From Sphingomonas sp. (GTDB taxonomy: Bacteria > Pseudomonadota > Alphaproteobacteria > Sphingomonadales > Sphingomonadaceae), in assembly GCA_003248865.1 (NCBI GenBank), contig QFPK01000014.1:29747-93746 (forward strand): DNA of 64,000 bases, read 5' to 3'. Numbering within the stretch: the first letter of the stretch is position 1; every line of letters starts with the position of its first letter. Shown piece by piece: positions 8,987-17,548 of the stretch. The notes beneath the pieces are model-generated. The model was not told the origin of the DNA and did no database searches. It saw only the letters and a list, made by a program, of their open reading frames with translations. A program made the translations under genes and the position numbers.

Positions 8987-9576
8987 CGGCAGCCCGCCGA
9001 GGCGAGGAGCATGCGGGCTTCGTGGCGATCCAGCATGCGGTCCAGGAAGAGGCGCAGGGACTTCGCCGCGATGAGGGCGGTGCCGACCATCGTGGAGGTG
9101 CGATCCCAGCCGCGGAGCGCGAAATCCGATGGTGCGCCGGTGAACAGGATGAAGACGAAGGTGCCAAGGATCGCCAGCTGGATGGCGAGGCGGTTGCTGC
9201 TGCGGGTGGCGACGGAGACCGAGGCGCCGACCATCAGCGCGAGCACACTCATGCGGGCGATGCGCTCGCCGGGCTGGATCGGCAGTTCGGCGAGCGTGAT
9301 GCCCAGCGTGACCGCCGACAGGCCGCCGAGGAAGGCGACGAGGAAGGCGCAGTTGGAGATGAACTCGCGGTCATGCCGGACGGCGGCGTGGCGGGTGCGG
9401 AATTCGCGATCCACCTGCGCGGCCTTGGCCAGCACCTTGCGCGGGGCGCCCTTGCCGCCCCAGCGGCCGAGAAGCTGATCCACCAGCGTGTCGAGCGGCT
9501 GTTCCTGCGCATGGGCCATCAGCGCGGGAAGCTGAGAGGCAGTGCTGGACGCGGAGCCGGAACCCTGGACGGACAT
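8983..9576 (-). CDS. Hypothetical membrane protein
   Basis: 197 residues, not recognised. The N-terminal ~90 residues are hydrophilic and charged (LDTLVDQLLGRW, KAAQVDREFRTRHAAVRHDREF). They are followed by about four hydrophobic segments (CAFLVAFLGGLSAVTLGITL, ISRMSVLALMVGAS-like, LAILGTFVFILFTG, and a weaker C-terminal one). The ATG at 9576 is chosen because the residues further upstream are proline-rich and lie in repeat DNA. It overlaps the tetR stop by 4 bp and has no operon partner. No function is proposed. Confidence 0.6.
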   Translation of the reverse strand: MSVQGSGSASSTASQLPALMAHAQEQPLDTLVDQLLGRWGGKGAPRKVLAKAAQVDREFRTRHAAVRHDREFISNCAFLVAFLGGLSAVTLGITLAELPIQPGERIARMSVLALMVGASVSVATRSSNRLAIQLAILGTFVFILFTGAPSDFALRGWDRTSTMVGTALIAAKSLRLFLDRMLDRHEARMLLASAGCR

Positions 9577-9987
9577 GATTGCGCTTTCGACCCGGAGTGA
9601 TTCTTGGTTCGCCGCTGTGATGTGGCGTTGCAGCAGGGGTATGGGGTGGGGGGATTTGGGGCAAGGTGGGGGATTGTAAAGGATGGTGCCGAAGGCGGCT
9701 GCAGCCAAGGCACAGCCTTGGCCTGCAGACTCGCCGCAGGCACGGCCGGCTGAGCGGGCGATCTCTATCGCCCGCCAGTCCGACGAGTCCGGCTTTGCCG
9801 GACTTTTCCTTTCTTTTCCTTAGCTTTTCAGGCGGACTCGGCGGCTTTGCCGACGGCCGCTTTTGGGGCAGGTGCGGCGCAAAGGGGGCCACGGCGTCTG
9901 GGGCTTCGACAAGCTCAGCCTGAGCGGGTGGAGAGGGCGGACGGATCGGCGATAGAGATCGCCGATTCCGCAGGCTGAGGCTGCGCC
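9577..9987. repeat. Gene-free palindrome-rich intergenic mosaic (REP-like)
   Basis: This 411-bp stretch holds no credible gene. It contains five or more perfect inverted repeats: 9704-9722 (GCCAAGGC/GCCTTGGC, 3-nt loop), 9754-9775 (GCGGGCGAT/ATCGCCCGC, loop CTCT), 9786-9804 (AGTCCGGC/GCCGGACT, loop TTT, then a T-rich tract), 9832-9860 (GCGGACTCGGC.../GCC..GGCCGC, loop TTT) and 9945-9966 (ATCGGCGAT/ATCGCCGAT, loop AGAG). A copy of the widespread REP-like core CTTCGACAAGCTCAGCC lies at 9903-9920. Any hairpin may terminate transcription between the two minus-strand genes, but the number of hairpins exceeds what a terminator needs. Confidence 0.75.
9782..9860 (+). repeat. Composite two-hairpin repeat, copy A
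   Basis: CGACGAG is followed by a TTT-loop hairpin, a pyrimidine tract (TTTTCCTTTCTTTTCC) and a second TTT-loop hairpin starting GCGGACTCGGC and ending CGGCCGC. The same arrangement occurs at 30496-30579, with conserved flanks and compensating changes in the first stem (TCCGGC/GCCGGA here, CGGGC/GCCCG there). Compensatory change within the stems implies that structure is conserved. The first hairpin with its T-rich tail resembles an intrinsic terminator. Confidence 0.7.
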
Positions 9988-10878
9988 TTAGCTGCGGCCG
10001 CCTTCTCGCCTAGCCATGAACGCCAGCCTTTCAAACAACATCACATCCTGCTCATTCTTCAACAGCGCCCCGTGCAGCGGCGGAATCAGCTTCTTGGCGT
10101 CGCGGCTTTGCAGCACGTCCAGCGGCAGGTCTTCGTGCAGCAGCAGCTTCAGCCAGTCGAGCAGTTCCGACGTGGACGGCTTCTTCTTCAGACCCGGCAC
10201 TTCGCGGATGTCGTAGAAGATGGTCAGTGCCTCGCGCACCAGTGCCTTCTGGATTCCGGGGAAGTGGACCTCGATGATGGCCTTCATCGTGTCTGCGTCG
10301 GGGAAGCGGATGTAGTGGAAGAAGCAGCGGCGCAGGAAGGCGTCCGGCAGGTCCTTCTCGTTGTTGGAGGTGATCACGACGATGGGGCGCTGGTGGGCCT
10401 TCACCGTTTCGCCTGTTTCATAGACGTTGAATTCCATCCGATCGAGTTCCTGCAACAGGTCGTTCGGGAATTCGATGTCGGCCTTGTCGATCTCGTCGAT
10501 CAGCAGCACGGGGAGGGTGGGGGCGGTGAAGGCTTCCCACAGCTTGCCCCTGCGGATGTAGTTGGCGATGTCGGCCACGCGCGGATCGCCCAGCTGGCTG
10601 TCGCGCAGGCGGGCGACGGCATCATATTCGTAAAGCCCCTGCTGCGCCTTGGTGGTGGATTTGATGTGCCATTCCAGCAGCGGAGCGTTCAGCGCCCTGG
10701 AGATTTCATGCGCGAGCACGGTTTTCCCGGTTCCGGGTTCGCCCTTCACCAGCAGCGGGCGGCGGAGCGTGGCGGCCGCGTTCACGGCGACCTTCAGATC
10801 GTCTGTCGCGACGTAAGCGTCTGTGCCCTCGAAGCGGCTCGGCGCGGAGGCGCCGGAACTGGAGGTGGGGTTGCTCAT
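9988..10878 (-). CDS. MoxR-family AAA+ ATPase
   Basis: 296 residues. Walker A is GEPGTGKT, Walker B is LLIDEIDKAD, and sensor-like VVITSNNEKDLPDAFLRRC follows; the C-terminal part (LLKNEQDVMLFERLAFMAR) completes the domain. MoxR ATPases act as chaperone-like remodelling factors, usually with a VWA-domain partner. No VWA gene adjoins it here, so its client is unknown. ATG 10878 is preferred because an AAAGGA site precedes it and the upstream extension lacks conserved sequence. It is divergent from the POT transporter across 187 bp in which no further feature is recognised. Confidence 0.88.
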   Translation of the reverse strand: MSNPTSSSGASAPSRFEGTDAYVATDDLKVAVNAAATLRRPLLVKGEPGTGKTVLAHEISRALNAPLLEWHIKSTTKAQQGLYEYDAVARLRDSQLGDPRVADIANYIRRGKLWEAFTAPTLPVLLIDEIDKADIEFPNDLLQELDRMEFNVYETGETVKAHQRPIVVITSNNEKDLPDAFLRRCFFHYIRFPDADTMKAIIEVHFPGIQKALVREALTIFYDIREVPGLKKKPSTSELLDWLKLLLHEDLPLDVLQSRDAKKLIPPLHGALLKNEQDVMLFERLAFMARREGGRS

Positions 10879-11065
10879 GCGGGAAATCCTTTCGTGGCCC
10901 TTGTGCGGCGCGCACGCGGGTTTTGCCAATGGAGATATTGGGAGGGCCGATCAAAGCCGGGCTTGCCGTTCGGCGTATTCGGGGTTGCACTGGCGGACGT
11001 GGCACCGCATCAAGGCGGGCATGAGTTGGGCCTGCGTCAGACGGGCTCGCATCAGGGAGATTTGA

Positions 11066-12643
11066 GTGACCGGAACCGCTGCTGGTAGCGCGTCCGATAC
11101 GGGAAGGCCCACCTGGCTGGGCCATCCGCGCGGGCTGTTCGTGCTGTTCTTCGCCGAGATGTGGGAGCGTTTTTCCTATTACGGGATGCGGGCGCTGCTG
11201 ATCTTCTACCTTGTCCAGCACTGGATGTTCTCTGACGGGCAGGCGAGCGTCGTTTACGGGGCCTATACCGCACTGGTGTACATCACTCCGGTGATCGGCG
11301 GCTATCTGGCGGACCGCTGGCTGGGGCAGCGCAAGGCCGTGCTGTATGGCGCCGTGCTGCTGACCTTCGGCCACCTGCTGATGGCGGTGGAAGGCGACGG
11401 CGGGCAGGCGGGGCCTGCGATCAATATATTCTGGCTGGCGCTGAGCTTCATCATCGTGGGCTCGGGGTTCCTGAAGGCCAATATCTCGGTGATCGTGGGG
11501 CAGCTTTATGCGCGCACCGACCCGCGCCGCGATCCGGCCTACACCATCTTCTATATGGGGATTAACCTGGGTGCCGCGCTGGGCGCGATCTTCGCCGGGT
11601 ATCTGGGGCAGACCTATGGCTGGGCCTATGGCTTCGGCGCGGCCGGTGTGGGGATGCTGCTGGGGCTGATCGTGTTCGTGATCGGCAAGCCCTGGCTGGA
11701 GGGCCGGGGGGAATCGCCCAACCCGCAGGCGCTGGCGACGAAGACGGCCGGGCTGCCGCTGGAATGGTGGCTGTATCTCTCCGGCATCGTGGCCGTGGGG
11801 GTCAGCTGGGTGCTGATCCAGAACCAGTCCGTGGTGGGGACGCTGCTGGGCGCGGCGGGTGCGCTGCTGGTGGGTTATGTGATCTGGGTGGCGGTGGTGA
11901 AGCTGCCACGCGAGGACCGGGACCGCATCTTCGCGGCGATGTTCCTGATCCTGGGCTCCATCCTGTTCTGGGCGCTGTTCGAACAGGCCGGGTCGTCGCT
12001 GAACCTGTTCACGGATCGGTCGGTAGATCGGAATATCCTGGGCTGGGACGTGCCGGCCTCGATGTTCCAGTCGATCAATTCGATCTACATCGTGACGCTG
12101 GCGCCGCTGTTCGCCATCCTGTGGCTGGCGCTGGCGAAGCGGGGTCTGGAGCCGAGTGCGCCCGCGAAGTTCGGGCTGGCGATGCTGCAGCTGGGGCTGG
12201 GCTTCCTGGTGCTGGTGTGGGGATCGCAGGGCGGTGGATTGACGCCGGTGATCTTCATCTTCCTGATTTACCTGCTGCACACCACCGGCGAGCTTTGCCT
12301 TTCTCCGGTGGGGCTGTCGGCCATGAACCGGCTGGCGCCTGCGCATATGGCGAGCCTGATCATGGGCACCTGGTTCTTCGCATCGGCCACCGGCAATTTC
12401 GCGGCGGGGCTGATTGCGAGCGCGACCGGCGGGCATGACGGGGCAGCGACGGCGGAATCGACGCTGGCCGTCTATTCCAACGTGGGCTGGATGGCGATCG
12501 GCGCCGGGGTGCTGGTGCTGGCGATCAGCCCGCTGATCAAGCGGCTGATGCATCTGGATACGCTGAAGGACGATGTGATCGCTGGCGAAGGCGAGATTGG
12601 CGAGCCGGCTGCTGCCGGCATGCATCCGGGAAAGGTTGATTGA
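11066..12643 (+). CDS. POT/PTR2-family proton-coupled oligopeptide transporter
   Basis: 525 residues with about 14 hydrophobic segments. The POT signature ExxERFxYYG is present as EMWERFSYYG in helix 1, and FYMGINLGAALGA matches the second PTR2 motif; LCLSPVGLSAMNRLAP is the conserved later loop. It is expected to import di- and tripeptides across the inner membrane with protons. It starts with GTG after GGGAGA. It is the first gene of an operon: its TGA overlaps the ATG of the next gene by one base. Coupling to two exported amidohydrolase-like proteins suggests processing and uptake of amide- or peptide-bonded substrates. Confidence 0.92.
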   Translation: MTGTAAGSASDTGRPTWLGHPRGLFVLFFAEMWERFSYYGMRALLIFYLVQHWMFSDGQASVVYGAYTALVYITPVIGGYLADRWLGQRKAVLYGAVLLTFGHLLMAVEGDGGQAGPAINIFWLALSFIIVGSGFLKANISVIVGQLYARTDPRRDPAYTIFYMGINLGAALGAIFAGYLGQTYGWAYGFGAAGVGMLLGLIVFVIGKPWLEGRGESPNPQALATKTAGLPLEWWLYLSGIVAVGVSWVLIQNQSVVGTLLGAAGALLVGYVIWVAVVKLPREDRDRIFAAMFLILGSILFWALFEQAGSSLNLFTDRSVDRNILGWDVPASMFQSINSIYIVTLAPLFAILWLALAKRGLEPSAPAKFGLAMLQLGLGFLVLVWGSQGGGLTPVIFIFLIYLLHTTGELCLSPVGLSAMNRLAPAHMASLIMGTWFFASATGNFAAGLIASATGGHDGAATAESTLAVYSNVGWMAIGAGVLVLAISPLIKRLMHLDTLKDDVIAGEGEIGEPAAAGMHPGKVD

Positions 12644-14037
12644 TGCGGATAGTGGCTGTTGGCCTGCTGGCAGGGTTGCTGGCGGGCTGTGCGACGACGG
12701 GTGGCGGCAAACCGGTGGCTTCGACGCCGGCAGCGCCTGCGCTTCAGGGGGGCAGCCCGGAGGCCGAGGCGGAAGTGAAATCCACCTATCATGCCTGGCC
12801 GGGCGTGCCGACGGTGATCCGCAACGTGACCATCTATGATGGCAAGGGCGGGCGGATCGAGAATGGCGCCGTGCGCTTTGAAAAGGGCAAGGTGACCGCC
12901 ATCGGTGCGAGCGTGGACGAGGCCGGTGCCACCGTGATCGACGGGGCGGGCAAGTGGGTGACGCCCGGCATCATCGATATCCACAGCCATCTGGGGGACT
13001 ACCCATCTCCGGGTGTGCCGGCGCATTCCGATGGGAATGAGATAACCTCTCCGGTCAGGCCCGAAGTGTGGGCGATCCATTCGGTTTGGCCGCAGGACCC
13101 GAACTTCTCGCGCGCGTTGGCGGGCGGGGTGACGGTGCTGCATGTGTTGCCCGGATCCGCCAACCTGTTCGGCGGGCGAGGCGTGACGCTGAAGAATGTC
13201 TATGGGCGGACCGCGCAGGACATGATGATGCCGGAGGCGCCGTGGAGCCTGAAGATGGCCTGCGGGGAGAACCCCAAGCGGGTCTATGGAAGCCGCAACC
13301 AGATGCCCGGCACGCGCATGGGCAATGTGGCGATGATGCGCCAGACCTGGGCCAATGCGCGGGACTATCAGCAGCGCATGAAGGCGGCCAAGGGGCCGCA
13401 GAAGCGCGACCTGCAGATGGAGACGCTGGCCGGCGTGCTGGACGGCAAGATTCTGGTGCAGAACCATTGCTATCGTGCGGACGAGATGGCGAACATCGTC
13501 CAGCTGTCCAAGGAGTTCGGATATAAGGTGACGACCTTCCACCATGCGGTGGAGGGCTACAAGATTGCCGACTTGCTGAAGGAAAACGGCATCTGCGCCG
13601 CCATGTGGGCGGACTGGTGGGGCTTCAAGCTGGAAAGCTATGACGGGATCGAGGAGAATCTGCCCTTCTTCCATGCCTCGGGCGGCTGTGCGATCACCCA
13701 TTCGGACGATGCCGATGGCATCCAGCGGCTGAATCAGGAAACCGCCAAGGCGCTGTCTGATGGGCGCAAATGGGGCCTGCAGATCAAGGATGAGGAAGCC
13801 TGGACCTGGATCGCGATCAACCCGGCGAAGGCGCTGGGCATCGCCGACAAGGTGGGCAGTCTCGAACCCGGCAAGCAGGCCGATGTGCTGCTGTGGAACG
13901 GTAATCCGCTGAGCGTCTATTCCCGGCCGGAGAAGGTCTGGATCGACGGGGCGCTGATGTATGACACCAACGATCCCAAGCGGCGACCGGTGAGCGATTT
14001 CGAACTGGGCCAGCCGGGTGAGGGAGACCGCAAATGA
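12643..14037 (+). CDS. Exported amidohydrolase (imidazolonepropionase-like), metal site intact
   Basis: 464 residues with lipobox LLAGC (Cys16). After VTPGIIDIHSHLGDYPS (the HxH pair is His114/His116), later metal or catalytic residues are visible in NHCYRADEM, TFHHAVEG and THSDDAD. The end has the usual PAKALGIADKVGSLEPGKQADVLLW-type fold closure. It is therefore a plausible active periplasmic metal-dependent hydrolase of cyclic amides or isopeptides; the substrate is unknown. It is translationally coupled at both ends (TGATG with the POT gene, ATGA with the next amidohydrolase). A TTG three bases upstream is a less likely start. Confidence 0.85.
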   Translation: MRIVAVGLLAGLLAGCATTGGGKPVASTPAAPALQGGSPEAEAEVKSTYHAWPGVPTVIRNVTIYDGKGGRIENGAVRFEKGKVTAIGASVDEAGATVIDGAGKWVTPGIIDIHSHLGDYPSPGVPAHSDGNEITSPVRPEVWAIHSVWPQDPNFSRALAGGVTVLHVLPGSANLFGGRGVTLKNVYGRTAQDMMMPEAPWSLKMACGENPKRVYGSRNQMPGTRMGNVAMMRQTWANARDYQQRMKAAKGPQKRDLQMETLAGVLDGKILVQNHCYRADEMANIVQLSKEFGYKVTTFHHAVEGYKIADLLKENGICAAMWADWWGFKLESYDGIEENLPFFHASGGCAITHSDDADGIQRLNQETAKALSDGRKWGLQIKDEEAWTWIAINPAKALGIADKVGSLEPGKQADVLLWNGNPLSVYSRPEKVWIDGALMYDTNDPKRRPVSDFELGQPGEGDRK

Positions 14038-15332
14038 AGAGGATTGTCCTGGCCCTTATGATGGCTGCCTCCACGCAGGCCATCGCGCAGGAACGCATTG
14101 CCATCACCGGCGGACGCATCGTGACCAACAATGGTGCGCCCATCGATGGCGGCACGGTGCTGATGAACAACGGTGTCGTGGTGTCGGTGAACCCCGGCGT
14201 CTCGGTTCCGGCCGGCTACACGCAGGTGGATGCGACCGGCAAATGGGTGACGCCCGGTGTGATCGCCGGGATCAGCCAGATCGGGACGGCTGAGATCGGC
14301 GGCAATTCCAGCACCAACGACCTGTCGGCTCGGCGCTCGCCGGGGACGGCCGCGCTGGACCTGAACGTGGCGCTGAACCCGGCCGAGACCTCGATTCCCG
14401 TGAACCGGCAGGAAGGCGTGACGGCGGCCATCGTCGGCCCGGCGCCGGGGCGCACGCTGTTCGCGGGGCAGGGCTTTGTGCTGAGCCTTGGCGAGGGCGT
14501 GACCGTGCCGCTCAGGCAGCGTGCCTTCCAGTATGTGGCCTATGGCGAGCGGGGTTCCGACCTGTCCGGCGGTTCACGCCCGGCGGCGTGGAACGAGCTG
14601 ACCAACGCGCTGGAAGAGGCTAGGCGGGGCATCCGCGGGCGCACGGGCGACCGTGACTTGTCCATGGACCCGCGGCTGACGCCGGAGGATGCCGAGGTGC
14701 TGACGCTAGTGCTGCGCGGGGCGCAGCCGCTGCTGGTGCGGGTGGATCGTGCATCCGACATCCGGCAGATCCTGAAGCTTCCGACCATGTATCCGGGGCT
14801 GAGGCTGGTGCTGGTGTCCGCCAACGAAGGCTGGCTTGTCGCCAACGAGATCGCCCGCGCGGGCGTGCCGGTGATCACGCTGGGCATGCAGAACCGGCCG
14901 GAGAATTTCGAGTATCTGGGCGCGACCATGTCCAACGTGGGCCGGATGGTGGCGGCCGGCGTGAAGGTGGCGCTGGGCACGCCCGACCTCGATGCCTCGT
15001 TCCAGCCGCGCAACCTGCCGCATTATGCCGGGAACATCGTGGCGCAGGGGCGGTTGCCGGGCGGTGTGGGGCTGAGCTGGGATCAGGCCTTTGCCACCAT
15101 CACCAGGGCGCCTGCGGAAATCTTCGGGCTGGCGGGGCAGGGCGTGCTGAAGCCCGGCGCGCGGGCCGATGTGGTGATCTGGTCGGGCGATCCGCTGGAG
15201 CTTTCCACCCAGACGGAGAAGGTGTTCATCGCAGGCGCGCCGCAGAATCTGGAGAGCCGGCAGACGCAGCTGGCGAGGCGTTATCTGCCGGGGAGGGATC
15301 GGACGCAGTTGCCGGAGGCCTATACGCGCTGA
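14034..15332 (+). CDS. Exported amidohydrolase-like protein lacking the HxH metal motif
   Basis: 432 residues with a signal peptide ending in AIAQ. The amidohydrolase frame is clear at both ends: GKWVTPGVI near residue 72 and LKPGARADVVIWSGDPLEL near the C-terminus. Where the family has DxHxH, this protein reads AGISQIGTAE (residues 78-87), so the metal-binding histidine pair is gone. It overlaps the intact paralogue by 4 bp (ATGA), so the two are probably made in fixed ratio and may form a heteromer with one catalytic and one structural subunit. Alternatively it is a degenerated duplicate, but the frame is fully intact. Confidence 0.82.
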   Translation: MKRIVLALMMAASTQAIAQERIAITGGRIVTNNGAPIDGGTVLMNNGVVVSVNPGVSVPAGYTQVDATGKWVTPGVIAGISQIGTAEIGGNSSTNDLSARRSPGTAALDLNVALNPAETSIPVNRQEGVTAAIVGPAPGRTLFAGQGFVLSLGEGVTVPLRQRAFQYVAYGERGSDLSGGSRPAAWNELTNALEEARRGIRGRTGDRDLSMDPRLTPEDAEVLTLVLRGAQPLLVRVDRASDIRQILKLPTMYPGLRLVLVSANEGWLVANEIARAGVPVITLGMQNRPENFEYLGATMSNVGRMVAAGVKVALGTPDLDASFQPRNLPHYAGNIVAQGRLPGGVGLSWDQAFATITRAPAEIFGLAGQGVLKPGARADVVIWSGDPLELSTQTEKVFIAGAPQNLESRQTQLARRYLPGRDRTQLPEAYTR

Positions 15333-15356
15333 GGAGAGCGCGCTGAGGAGAACAGC

Positions 15357-16100
15357 ATGTCTGTGCTGCTGGCCGGGATCGCTGCGTTCCTGTTGAGGGA
15401 TGTGGAGATGGCAAGCTTGTTTCTGGGCCTGTTGCTGGCCTTCGTGGTGACGCACATCGTGCTGACGATGGGCCCGATCCGGCGCGGGCTGGTGGGGCGG
15501 TTGGGCGAGAAGGGGTTTCAGGCCGCCTATTCGCTGCTGTCGATCCTGCTGCTGGGCGGCGCCATCTTCGCCTATCGGGCGCTGGAGCCCTATCCGCTGT
15601 GGGTGGCGCCCGGCTGGGCCTGGCCACTGAGCTCTGCGCTGATGCTGGCGGCGTGCATCCTGTTCGCGGGATCGCTGACGCCGGCCAACAAGGGTCTGGC
15701 GGGTGTGCCGGTAAACGAGCGACCGGCGAGCGGGGTGATGCGGATCACCCGGCACCCGATGATGTGGGCCTTCGCGATCTGGGCGTTCGTGCACGGCTGG
15801 CTGTCCGGCAGCCTGCCGACGCTGATCCTGTGCATCGGGGTCGGCATTCTGGCGCTGGCGGGGGCGGCGCACCAGGACCACAAGAAACGGCAGCTGCTGG
15901 GCGGCACATGGGGGCGCTATGAAGCCTCCACCAGCTTCTGGCCGCTGGGTGCGCAGATCAAGGGGCGGCAGCCCTGGGGCGCGCTGTGGCCGGGGCTGGT
16001 GCCGGTGCTGGCGGGCGTGGCGCTGTGGGCGCTGCTGACCTTTCTGCACCCGATGTTGATGCAGGCGCCGATGGTGCCGCCTTGGGGAGTCTTCGCATGA
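15357..16100 (+). CDS. NnrU-family membrane protein
   Basis: 247 residues, six or so hydrophobic segments, matching the NnrU family (related to isoprenylcysteine methyltransferase-like membrane proteins), with RITRHPMMWAFAIWAFVHG as the signature segment. NnrU was named for a role near nitrite and NO reductases, but many members lie outside denitrification loci, as here. The first ATG has a strong GAGGAGA site; an alternative start at 15408 (MASLFLG) would match family length better. The TGA overlaps the ATG of the following SDR (ATGA). Confidence 0.82.
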   Translation: MSVLLAGIAAFLLRDVEMASLFLGLLLAFVVTHIVLTMGPIRRGLVGRLGEKGFQAAYSLLSILLLGGAIFAYRALEPYPLWVAPGWAWPLSSALMLAACILFAGSLTPANKGLAGVPVNERPASGVMRITRHPMMWAFAIWAFVHGWLSGSLPTLILCIGVGILALAGAAHQDHKKRQLLGGTWGRYEASTSFWPLGAQIKGRQPWGALWPGLVPVLAGVALWALLTFLHPMLMQAPMVPPWGVFA

Positions 16101-16900
16101 GCTACAAGGGACAGCGGATCTGGATCACGGGCGCCTCCTCCGGCATCGGCGCGGGGCTGGCGCGGGCGTTCGGGGCGGCGGGCGCCACCGTGATCCTGTC
16201 GGGCCGGAACCGGGATGCGCTGGCGCAGGTTGCGGCGGACGTGCCCGATGCCGTGATCCTGCCGTTCGAGGCGACCGACCATGATGTGCTGCCGGCCATC
16301 GTGGACCATGCCGGGCCGGTGGACGTGCTGATCAACAACGCCGGCATTTCCCAGCGGAGCCTGGCAGAAGACACCGAGTTCGATGTGTATCGCACCATCA
16401 TGGAGGTGGATTTCTTCGCGCCGGTGCATCTGACGAAACTGGTGCTGCCGCAGATGCTGGCGCGCGGCAGCGGCCATGTCGCGGCGGTCGCGAGCGTGGC
16501 GGGCAAGGTGGGGTCTCCGCAGCGGACCGGCTATTGTGCGGCGAAGCATGCGGTGATGGGCTTCTTCGATGCGTTGCGCACCGAGGTGTCCGGCCGGGGC
16601 ATCCGCGTGACGACGATCGTGCCCGGCTTCGTGCGGACCGAGATCGGCGCGCGGGCGCTGACCGCGGACGGCACCCCCAAGGGCGCGGGCGAGGATGACA
16701 TCGACGCGGGGATTTCGGCCGACGAGGCGGCGAAGATCATTCTGGATGGTTTCGCCGCGGGCTTGCGGGAAATTCCCGTGGGCGGTGCCGGGCCCGAAAT
16801 GATGCTGCTGGATCTGAAGCGGCAGAACCCGGATGCGCTGTTCGACCTTATGGCGCAGATGGGTGCAGGCGTGGTGTCGAAGCTGAAGGCGGCATCCTGA
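16097..16900 (+). CDS. Short-chain dehydrogenase/reductase (classical SDR)
   Basis: 267 residues. The cofactor motif is TGASSGIG, followed by NNAG and the catalytic YCAAK (Tyr-x-x-x-Lys) preceded by the serine in ASVAG. The sequence resembles membrane-associated DHRS7-like SDRs, with a C-terminal tail that continues past the Rossmann domain. The substrate cannot be assigned. The start overlaps the nnrU-like gene by 4 bp, making it the last member of the POT-amidohydrolase-NnrU operon. Confidence 0.88.
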   Translation: MSYKGQRIWITGASSGIGAGLARAFGAAGATVILSGRNRDALAQVAADVPDAVILPFEATDHDVLPAIVDHAGPVDVLINNAGISQRSLAEDTEFDVYRTIMEVDFFAPVHLTKLVLPQMLARGSGHVAAVASVAGKVGSPQRTGYCAAKHAVMGFFDALRTEVSGRGIRVTTIVPGFVRTEIGARALTADGTPKGAGEDDIDAGISADEAAKIILDGFAAGLREIPVGGAGPEMMLLDLKRQNPDALFDLMAQMGAGVVSKLKAAS

Positions 16901-16907
16901 GGGGGGC

Positions 16908-17414
16908 TTAACCCCGGCAGCTGTCCAGCTCGTCAGAGATGCGATCGCGCCATGTTTCGGCGAACTGCTTCTGCCGATCGAGGGACAGCGTGGGATCGTG
17001 ATAATCCATGCGCGTCCCGTTCGGTAGATCAATGACGACCGCATAGCGGGCGGCATTTTCGCCGATTTCCGGCGTGAAGGTGGCGGTGGGCCGCGCCAGC
17101 GACAGCAGATCGAATATCTCGCGCTTTTCGCCCAGAGGCCCGCTGACCAGCAGCGTCGCCTGACGCTTGCCGGGATCGATGCGCAATTCCCGTGCAGGGC
17201 GCAGCGCCACATGCAGGCAGATCGCCGCCGCTCCGCTGAACAATATGGTCAGCGTTATGCCCAGCGCCCATCCCCAGGCGGTGGCTTCTCCGCCCGTCGT
17301 TCGGAACATCTGCTGCACCAGGTTGAACGCCATGACCGTGCCGATGGCGGCAAACAGCAGACCAGCGGCGCCAAAGCTTATCCGGAGCGGCAGCGGCGGC
17401 GGCTCGTTGCGCAT
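16908..17414 (-). CDS. Hypothetical two-TM membrane protein
   Basis: 168 residues from the chosen ATG. Two hydrophobic segments lie near the N-terminus (ISFGAAGLLFAAIGTVMAFN and an ALGITLTILFSGAAAICL segment), followed by a soluble C-terminal domain with a repeated strand pattern (RIDPGKRQATLLVSGPLG, AVVIDLPNGTRMDYHD). The family is not recognised. An earlier in-frame ATG at 17441 is possible; neither has a strong ribosome-binding site. It converges on the SDR and is divergent from phoR. Confidence 0.55.
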   Translation of the reverse strand: MRNEPPPLPLRISFGAAGLLFAAIGTVMAFNLVQQMFRTTGGEATAWGWALGITLTILFSGAAAICLHVALRPARELRIDPGKRQATLLVSGPLGEKREIFDLLSLARPTATFTPEIGENAARYAVVIDLPNGTRMDYHDPTLSLDRQKQFAETWRDRISDELDSCRG

Positions 17415-17548
17415 GATGATCGTTCTGCCTTCCAGCCGCATCTGTTTGCCAAACCTGCTGTTACCCCGGGGATTGGCGCCCGATATCAGCTTTCCCGACG
17501 GCTGTCCTTGCGGGCCGCGCACAAGATGCGTGTGTTTTCGCCGCGTCT

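Noticed and set aside
14034..15332. HxH-less amidohydrolase as a pseudogene
   Set aside because: The frame is intact with signal peptide, full length and coupling to its neighbour, so decay is less likely than functional divergence.
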